From assembly GCF_900218035.1 (NCBI RefSeq), contig NZ_OBMR01000003.1, forward strand, positions 124,001 through 188,000: 64,000 nt of DNA. The letters run 5' to 3'. The notes beneath the pieces were generated by a model, which did not search any database, was not told the DNA's origin, and saw only the letters and a list, made by a program, of their open reading frames with translations. The DNA comes from Pseudobutyrivibrio ruminis DSM 9787 (GTDB lineage: Bacteria; Bacillota; Clostridia; Lachnospirales; Lachnospiraceae). This document shows positions 58,282 to 64,000 of this stretch, piece by piece. The position numbers and the translations under genes are program-made. Each line of letters opens with the position of its first letter. The first letter of the stretch is position 1.

Positions 58282-58938
58282 ATGAAAAAAGTACTGAAAG
58301 TGTTAGGGTGTGTTTTGGTTTTAATCATCTGCGTGGCTTTGATTGCTCTGGGAATTACAGGCATTCGCACAAAGCTCACGCAGGATGATTATTCCAGCGT
58401 GTATACAGATGAAAAATATCAGACTCCTGTGGGGGCTGAAAATGTTGAGGTAATTACCCAGGATATTTCCTGTGGCTATGCTGTAATTGAAATGTTTTCA
58501 GCTTGGAATGGAGGAGATATTACAGAAGAAAGCTTGTATGACCAATATGGCAAAGTTGTCACTTCTACAGGAAATAAGTTTTGCCAGGAGATGAATAAGC
58601 AGTTTCCGGAATACAAAACAGAGATTCACAAGTATGTGAAAAACACCGAGTTCATCGACATCATGTATGACACACTGGCAGCTGGGAAGCCTGTTCCATT
58701 TGAGTGGGCAGCTTTGTATGGAGACGAATGGACTTTGCATTATTCATTGATTGTCGCTGCAGATATTCCAAATGACAAAATCACTGTAGCCAATCCATAC
58801 GGCTATTACGAGGAGCTTACACTGGAAGAGCTACTGGAGCGAACCAGCTTTCAGGCATACGAAAATATGCCGCTGTTTATGAAGATGGGATTCGCCATTG
58901 GATTGTTTGAGAAAAATACAATTTATTCGGTTGAGTAG
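58282..58938 (+). CDS. C39-like papain-fold membrane protein
   Basis: 218 aa, GAGAAGGAG ribosome site. One N-terminal membrane helix (about 7-28), then a papain-like fold of the C39-like type: ISCGYAVIEMFSAWNGG with the candidate catalytic Cys, HYSLIVAAD with His and NPYGYYEELTLEELLE. Probably acts outside the membrane; substrate unknown. Confidence 0.82.
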   Translation: MKKVLKVLGCVLVLIICVALIALGITGIRTKLTQDDYSSVYTDEKYQTPVGAENVEVITQDISCGYAVIEMFSAWNGGDITEESLYDQYGKVVTSTGNKFCQEMNKQFPEYKTEIHKYVKNTEFIDIMYDTLAAGKPVPFEWAALYGDEWTLHYSLIVAADIPNDKITVANPYGYYEELTLEELLERTSFQAYENMPLFMKMGFAIGLFEKNTIYSVE

Positions 58939-58991
58939 GTTTGGTGTTCTGTAGACTGATATATTAATGTGGATTCATAATTCGTGACTGG

Positions 58992-59391
58992 AGGAGATAT
59001 TTAGTTAAGTTAAAATATGAAAATCTATTTTTCACTTAAAAAGTGATTTGGCAGTTAAGTGAATATGGAAAGAACAAAAATAAACTTAAAATAAGTTAAA
59101 ATATTTTAGATAAAGTTAAGTCGATTATTAGGTAATCAAAAATTCACTTAATAAACAGTGTGATTGAGTTAAGTTTATTTTGCTTATTACATAATAAACT
59201 TAAGAAGCGGAGATTTTAACATGAAAAAGTTAAGTTTATTTTGAGATATTTTTAATACACTTAATGCCATGTTTCATTTTTAAGTGAGATCTAAAAGATT
59301 TTTAGATTCACTTAACTTTTATTCAATTTGCATGTAAGTGAATTTGGGGATTTCAGTAATTCACTTAACTTGGCTCCAGAAGGAGATATTT
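58992..59391. repeat. AGGAGATATTT direct repeats flanking the second array
   Basis: AGGAGATATTT occurs at 58992-59002 just before the array and at 59381-59391 just after it. An 11-base match in AT-rich DNA can be chance, but the position at both edges is suggestive of a duplicated target. Confidence 0.35.
59004..59369. repeat. Array of seven inverted-repeat units (GTTAAGT/ACTTAAC)
   Basis: Units at 59004-59040, 59054-59090, 59115-59152, 59168-59204, 59229-59265, 59279-59316 and 59334-59369, each 36-38 bases: GTTAAGT(GAAT), about 18-23 variable bases, (ATTC)ACTTAAC. Unit starts are 50-61 bases apart. No gene lies within. Same layout as the array at 37312-37594 but a different arm sequence. 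Function unknown. Confidence 0.85.
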
Positions 59392-59475
59392 TAATTACAA
59401 TTAGACAGATGGGGATGATTTTGGGTTAATAAAACAAGATAATTTCCATAAAAAAGACATAAGAAAATATACAAT

Positions 59476-59781
59476 ATGATAGAGACTAGAACAATAGACA
59501 CAACAAACATAGCTGACGCTATAAAAATATACAATTCAAATACAGATTTTCTAATTCATCATTTAGGGGAAGATCATATAGATGAAAGCTTCCTTAAAAA
59601 TGAGCTTGAAGAAATGATACGTAATTCTGGAGCACAAATTATTAGAATTGATGTAGTTGATGACTATGAAAATAATGTTCTTCCATTTTGGGAGAAGATG
59701 GGATTTGAGGCAAAGAGACGGGATGAATTGACTTGGGGTAATAAGAAATCATCAGTCTCAGTTATGGAGAAGGTATTATAA
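59476..59781 (+). pseudogene. Acetyltransferase gene with internal deletion
   Basis: 101 aa with a GNAT-like N-terminus (IETRTIDTTNIADAIKIYNSN) joined after residue 50 to a GNAT C-terminus (LPFWEKMGFEAKRRDE...SVMEKVL). The central acetyl-CoA-binding motif is missing, and there is no good ribosome site, so it is most likely inactive. Confidence 0.65.
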
Positions 59782-59782
59782 A

Positions 59783-60580
59783 ATGCAAAAAAATGGATGC
59801 GTGAAAGTCGGTAATACAGATATGTATTATGTGGCTTTCGGAGAAGGGGAAAAGAATCTGGTAGTTTTGCCAGGATTGTCTGATGGCTTGTGGACTGTAA
59901 AGGGAAAGGCCATGCTTTTAGCAGGCTCTTACAAAAAGTTCTTCAAGGACTACACTGTGTACATGTTCAGTAGAAAGAATGAAATCCCTGAGGGTTATTC
60001 TATAGAAGATATGGCAGATGATCAGGCTCTTGCTATGAGAAATCTTGGCATAGATAGAGCGATTGTGATGGGAGTATCCCAGGGAGGCATGATTGCGCAG
60101 TTTCTGGCAGCGAACCACTCTGAGCTGGTGGAGAAGTTGATTCTTGTAGTTACTGCACCATACGCCAATGAAACAATTAAAGGTGTTGTTACAAAATGGA
60201 TAGAAATGACCCGCAATGCATCCCATACAGAGCTAATGCTAGACACAGCTGAGAAAGTTTACACAAAAGAATTCAATGAGAAGAACAAAAGATACCTTCC
60301 ATTGGTAGCCAAATTTACAAAGCCTAAAACCTACGATAGGTTTTGCAAAAACGCATATGCGATATTAGCTTTTGACTCAAGGCCAGTCTTATCGAAAATC
60401 AAATGTCCTACATATATCATGTCAGGCAACTGCGATAATACTGTTGGCAATGATGCACCTTATGAGCTACATGCTGCAATCGAGCACAGCGAAATTCTTA
60501 TTTTCGAAGGCTTAGGACACGGTCTATTTGAAGAAGATAAGAATTTTTACAATAAAGTATTCGAGATTTGTGGACGCTAA
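59783..60580 (+). CDS. Alpha/beta hydrolase
   Basis: 265 aa. Nucleophile elbow GVSQGG (about 97-102), oxyanion VLPGLSDG, acid in SGNCDNTVG, His in GLGHGLFEED. Small cytoplasmic esterase-like enzyme, substrate unknown. Starts 1 base after the broken GNAT gene and probably depended on the same transcript. Confidence 0.9.
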   Translation: MQKNGCVKVGNTDMYYVAFGEGEKNLVVLPGLSDGLWTVKGKAMLLAGSYKKFFKDYTVYMFSRKNEIPEGYSIEDMADDQALAMRNLGIDRAIVMGVSQGGMIAQFLAANHSELVEKLILVVTAPYANETIKGVVTKWIEMTRNASHTELMLDTAEKVYTKEFNEKNKRYLPLVAKFTKPKTYDRFCKNAYAILAFDSRPVLSKIKCPTYIMSGNCDNTVGNDAPYELHAAIEHSEILIFEGLGHGLFEEDKNFYNKVFEICGR

Positions 60581-60599
60581 TCCACAGCATCCACTGCGA

Positions 60600-60655
60600 T
60601 TGTACAAAAACGTCTTAAAATGTTACACTTAGAAGTAGCGTCTTGAGACGTTTTT
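60600..60655 (+). terminator. Terminator hairpin overlapping the fmt promoter
   Basis: AAAAACGTCTTAA (60606-60618) pairs with TTGAGACGTTTTT (60643-60655), a long stem with a small inner hairpin CGTCTTGAGACG. TTGTAC (60600) and an extended -10 TGTTACACT (60621-60629) lie in the same region, so the end of one transcript and the start of the next share sequence. Confidence 0.6.
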
Positions 60656-60687
60656 TCTTATGCAAAAGGCAGAAAGGATTGATATAG

Positions 60688-61623
60688 ATGAAAGTAGTAT
60701 TTATGGGTACACCGGATTTTGCGGTGGAGACTTTAAAGGCAATATATGAGGCAGGGCATGAGGTTATCCTTGCAGTGTCTCAGCCAGATAAGCCAAAGGG
60801 ACGTAGTGGTAAGCTTCAGCCTACTCCAGTAAAGGAATTTGCAATGGAGCATGATATCCCAGTTTATCAGCCAGTTAAAATCAGGGCAGAGGAGTCAGTT
60901 GAGTATTTACGTCAGTTCCAGGCAGATGTATTTGTTGTGGCGGCATTTGGCCAGATTCTTCCAAAGGTTATCCTTGATATGCCACGCCTTGGCTGTGTAA
61001 ATGTACACGGCTCACTTCTTCCAAAGTATCGTGGTGCAGCACCAATTCAGTGGGCTGTTATCAATGGAGAGAAGGTTTCAGGCAACACAACAATGCTTAT
61101 GGGGCCAGGTCTTGATGATGGCGATATGCTTCTTAAATCAGAGATTGAGCTTGCTAAAGACGAAACAGGCGGCAGCCTTTTTGATAAGCTTGCCCTTGAT
61201 GGTGGACAGCTTGCAGTAAAGACAATCGAGGCTCTTGATAGAGGAGAAATCACACCAATCCCTCAGGATGAATCACAGGCTACACACGTAGGCATGATTT
61301 CAAAGGATATGGGAAATATTGATTGGAATAAGCCGGCAGAGGAAATCGAGCGCCTTATCAGAGGCCTTAATCCATGGCCATCAGCATTTACATTTATTAA
61401 TGGTAAGCAGCTAAAGCTTTGGAAAGCAACTGTAGTTGATAAGACAGGTGAGGCTGGCACAGTTATCGATGTAAATAAAAACGTATTTACCATAGCTTGT
61501 GGAAGCAAGGCTCTCGAGATAAATGAGCTTCAGCTTGAAGGCAAAAAGCGTATGGCAGCTGGTGATTTCCTTAGAGGATATCAGCTTGAGACTGGTGCCA
61601 AACTATCAAATAGTAAGAATTAA
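60688..61623 (+). CDS. fmt: Methionyl-tRNA formyltransferase
   Basis: 311 aa. N-terminal VVFMGTPDFAVETL, catalytic block VNVHGSLLPKYRGAAPIQWAV with N105-H107, and GLDDGDML; a C-terminal tRNA-binding domain (IRGLNPWPSAFTF). It formylates Met-tRNA for translation start. First gene of the housekeeping cluster fmt-rsmB-rlmN. Confidence 0.97.
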   Translation: MKVVFMGTPDFAVETLKAIYEAGHEVILAVSQPDKPKGRSGKLQPTPVKEFAMEHDIPVYQPVKIRAEESVEYLRQFQADVFVVAAFGQILPKVILDMPRLGCVNVHGSLLPKYRGAAPIQWAVINGEKVSGNTTMLMGPGLDDGDMLLKSEIELAKDETGGSLFDKLALDGGQLAVKTIEALDRGEITPIPQDESQATHVGMISKDMGNIDWNKPAEEIERLIRGLNPWPSAFTFINGKQLKLWKATVVDKTGEAGTVIDVNKNVFTIACGSKALEINELQLEGKKRMAAGDFLRGYQLETGAKLSNSKN

Positions 61624-61637
61624 TTAGAGGATATTTG

Positions 61638-62918
61638 ATGTCAGATAACAATAAGATAAACACGAGAATGATTGCTTTTGAAACTCTACTTGAGATTCTT
61701 GAGCATGGTCAGTTCTCACATATATATTTAAAAGCTGTCCTAGATAAATACGCATATCTTGATAAAAACGAGAGAGCATTTATCACACGTCTTGTAAACG
61801 GCACAGTGGAGCGAAAGCTTCAGCTTGATTACATCATCGACAGCTTTTCAAAAACAAAGGCTAAAAAAATGAAGCCTGTAATTCGCACCATTATGCGAAT
61901 GGGAGCTTATGAAATTTTTTACATGGATTCCGTTCCAGACTCTGCAACCTGCAATGAATATGTAAAGATTGCAAAGAAAAAAGGCTTTACTGGTTTGTCA
62001 GGATTTGTTAACGGAGTACTTAGAAACATTTCCAGACAAAAATCAGAAGTTAAGTTTACAGATTTGTGCACAAAGTACTCTATGCCACAGTGGATTGTGG
62101 ACAAGTGGACTTCAGAGTATGGCAAAGAACAGACAGAAGAAATCCTCAAGGGATTCTACGAGCCACAGGATCTTTGCATCAGGGTTAACCTTAGCAAAGT
62201 GACCAGGGAAGAACTGAAAGAGAAATTGGAAAGCAGAAATATTTCAGTACGTATATGCGATACAATCGACAGCGCATGCTACATCAATGGATATGATTCT
62301 CTGGCAAGTATTCCTGAGTTTAATCAAGGACTTTTCTATATTCAGGATTATTCTTCACAGCTTGTACCATACAGGGCAGGCATCAAGGATACTGATAAAG
62401 TCATAGATGTGTGCGCAGCACCAGGAGGCAAGGCACTTCATGCGGCGCAGATTGCTTCCCAAGGAAGTGTAGAAGCAAGAGACCTTACCGAGGCAAAGGT
62501 TTCACTTATAAATGAAAACATACAGCGTACTGGGGCTACAAACATCACCGCCAAGCAGTGGGATGCCACAGAATTTGACCAGGCAGCAGAAAATCAGTAT
62601 GATGTGATAATTGCTGATTTGCCATGTTCAGGTCTTGGTATTATCAGAAAGAAGCCGGATATTAAATACAATCAGACAGAAGAAAGCTTGAATGAGCTGG
62701 TACAGCTTCAGGCAAATATTCTAGATACTGTTTGTAAGTACGTAAAGGCCGGCGGAACATTGTGCTATAGCACATGTACTATTAACAAAGATGAAAACGA
62801 AAATCAGGTAAGCAACTTCTTATCATCACATAAGGACTTTACAATGGTTAACATGGAACAGCTATTGCCTGATTCTAGTCACGATGGATTTTTTATATGT
62901 GTAATGAAAAAGAACTAG
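61638..62918 (+). CDS. rsmB: 16S rRNA m5C967 methyltransferase
   Basis: 426 aa from ATG 61638. NusB-like N-terminal domain (about 1-130), then the RsmB methyltransferase: AdoMet motif DVCAAPGGKALHAAQ, catalytic C330-C380 pair in DLPCSGLG and YSTCT. Overlaps rlmN by 22 bases. Confidence 0.96.
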   Translation: MSDNNKINTRMIAFETLLEILEHGQFSHIYLKAVLDKYAYLDKNERAFITRLVNGTVERKLQLDYIIDSFSKTKAKKMKPVIRTIMRMGAYEIFYMDSVPDSATCNEYVKIAKKKGFTGLSGFVNGVLRNISRQKSEVKFTDLCTKYSMPQWIVDKWTSEYGKEQTEEILKGFYEPQDLCIRVNLSKVTREELKEKLESRNISVRICDTIDSACYINGYDSLASIPEFNQGLFYIQDYSSQLVPYRAGIKDTDKVIDVCAAPGGKALHAAQIASQGSVEARDLTEAKVSLINENIQRTGATNITAKQWDATEFDQAAENQYDVIIADLPCSGLGIIRKKPDIKYNQTEESLNELVQLQANILDTVCKYVKAGGTLCYSTCTINKDENENQVSNFLSSHKDFTMVNMEQLLPDSSHDGFFICVMKKN

Positions 62919-63970
62919 TAGACCTTAGGTCGCTAAATTTAAATGAACTAACAGAATTTGTTACAGCTGACTTGGGAGAGCCAAAGTTTAGAGCAAAGCA
63001 GCTTTATGAGTGGATGCATCAGCATTTGGCGCAGGATTATGACGAGATGAAAAACATTCCAAAGTCTCTCAAGGAAAAGCTTGCAGACAGATGCAACTAC
63101 CATCCATTGAAGCAGATTGATTTGCAGGTTTCCAAAATCGATGGTACTCGCAAATACCTTTTTGAGCTTTATGATGGAGAAATGGTAGAGAGTGTTTGGA
63201 TGAGCTACAAGCATGGCAACTCTGTGTGTATCAGCTCTCAGGTTGGATGTAAAATGGGATGCCGTTTCTGTGCATCTACACTCAACGGATGGGTGAGAAA
63301 CCTGACAGCTTCAGAGATGCTTGGACAGATTTATGCCATCCAAAGGGATACAGGAGAGCGTGTTTCAAACTTGGTTGTTATGGGCACAGGCGAGCCAATG
63401 GACAACTATGATAATATAGTTAAATTTGTTAGACTATTATCAGATGAAAATGGACTGAATATCTCACAGCGAAATATCACAGTCAGCACATGCGGTATTG
63501 TTCCTCGCATAAAGCAGCTTGCGGATGAGGATTTGACAATCACACTTGCCATTTCTTTGCATGCGCCAAACCAGCAGAAGCGAGCAGAGCTTATGCCAAT
63601 TGCAAACAAGTATGAGATTCACGAGTTAATCGATGCTTGTGAATACTATTTCAACAAGACAGGTCGAAGAATCACCTTCGAATATTCTCTTGTTGGTGGT
63701 GTCAATGATAGAGATCAGGATGCCACAGAATTAGGTGAATTAATAGGCCATCTTAACTGCCATGTAAACCTTATTCCGGTGAACCCAATTAAGGAGCGCG
63801 ATTTCGTTTCACCAAGCATGGACAGGGCCTATGCATTCCAAAAAAAGATTGAAAAATACGTGAATAATGCTACTATTAGAAGGGAAATGGGTCGCGATAT
63901 TGACGGGGCCTGTGGACAACTTAGAAAGCGAACAATGGACGCAAAAGACGCTTCGAAAGGGACTACTTAA
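62897..63970 (+). CDS. rlmN: Dual-specificity RNA methyltransferase RlmN
   Basis: 357 aa. Radical-SAM cluster motif CxxxCxxC at C118, C122, C125 (CKMGCRFC), VVMGTGEPMDNYDN, and a C-terminal catalytic Cys in DIDGACGQLR. Methylates A2503 of 23S rRNA and A37 of some tRNAs. Stop overlaps the next start (TAATG). Confidence 0.97.
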   Translation: MCNEKELVDLRSLNLNELTEFVTADLGEPKFRAKQLYEWMHQHLAQDYDEMKNIPKSLKEKLADRCNYHPLKQIDLQVSKIDGTRKYLFELYDGEMVESVWMSYKHGNSVCISSQVGCKMGCRFCASTLNGWVRNLTASEMLGQIYAIQRDTGERVSNLVVMGTGEPMDNYDNIVKFVRLLSDENGLNISQRNITVSTCGIVPRIKQLADEDLTITLAISLHAPNQQKRAELMPIANKYEIHELIDACEYYFNKTGRRITFEYSLVGGVNDRDQDATELGELIGHLNCHVNLIPVNPIKERDFVSPSMDRAYAFQKKIEKYVNNATIRREMGRDIDGACGQLRKRTMDAKDASKGTT

Positions 63971-64000
63971 TGATAAGCTATGAAAAAACTGATGTCGGTG
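63970..64000 (+). CDS. Start of a probable PP2C-type phosphatase (cut by window edge)
   Basis: ATG 63970 overlaps the rlmN stop (TAATG) and reads MISYEKTDVG. A PP2C (PrpC/Stp) gene follows rlmN in most Firmicutes, and its N-terminus often has KTDxG. Only ten codons are visible. Confidence 0.5.
   Translation, partial: MISYEKTDVG

Noticed and set aside
1-64000. Insertion sequences or rRNA genes
   Set aside because: No DDE or HUH transposase gene, terminal inverted repeat pair around a transposase, or rRNA sequence was seen.

Overview
The window looks like the chromosome of a low-GC Firmicute, most likely a rumen or gut Lachnospiraceae (Butyrivibrio/Pseudobutyrivibrio-like). This is inferred from AT-rich codon use, strong AGGAGG ribosome sites, the clostridial type of conjugation genes and the fmt-rsmB-rlmN(-prpC) housekeeping cluster at the right edge. 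All convincing genes are on the + strand.

Bases 1 to about 37,150 are the right part of an integrative and conjugative element (ICE) whose left end is outside the window. It opens with parA (cut by the edge), parB, pcfB and virD4. A cargo block follows: the fluoride channel crcB, a chloramphenicol acetyltransferase gene broken by an in-frame stop, and a membrane protein. The mating channel resumes with a Maff2-type pilin-like protein, VirB6, a fused VirB3-VirB4, an NlpC/P60 hydrolase, DUF4315, DUF4366, a MobC-like protein, a CD1845-like protein and the relaxase. SpoVG and ArdC-like antirestriction genes end this block. From 16.4 to 32.1 kb lies a more AT-rich defence island: a controller HTH with type III restriction-modification (mod, res), a broken PHP gene, a McrB with a PUA/EVE-like insert, McrC and a coupled third gene, an HNH nuclease, a macro-domain/HTH fusion, a vWA protein, an ADP-ribosylglycohydrolase, a TM2 protein, and an extra RNase III with a tiny acidic partner. 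Regulators, sigma-like proteins, a MazF-like toxin and a large serine recombinase close the element.

Bases 37,150 to about 60,600 are accessory chromosome: small enzymes (nitroreductase, three alpha/beta hydrolases, acetyltransferases, a methyltransferase, a transglutaminase-like protein), local regulators (MerR, two TetR, several HTH), two toxin-antitoxin pairs (VbhA-like/Fic and HigB/HigA), a tRNA-like gene with an odd anticodon loop and several membrane proteins. From 60.7 kb the sequence is ordinary housekeeping: fmt, rsmB, rlmN and the start of a probable PP2C phosphatase gene.

The most unusual feature is a pair of non-coding arrays. At 37,312-37,594 five 39-base units, and at 59,004-59,369 seven 36-38-base units, each consist of two short inverted arms about 30 bp apart, repeated every 50-65 bp. 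The arm sequences differ completely between the arrays (ATGCATCCC versus GTTAAGT), but the geometry is the same. A third motif with similar spacing (GATACAGTT/AACTGTATC) lies in a 165-bp promoter region that occurs twice, at 37,833 and 45,949. I do not recognise these arrays as any known element. The second candidate system is the ADP-ribose-related cassette (macro-HTH, vWA, ADP-ribosylglycohydrolase, TM2) beside the RNase III pair.
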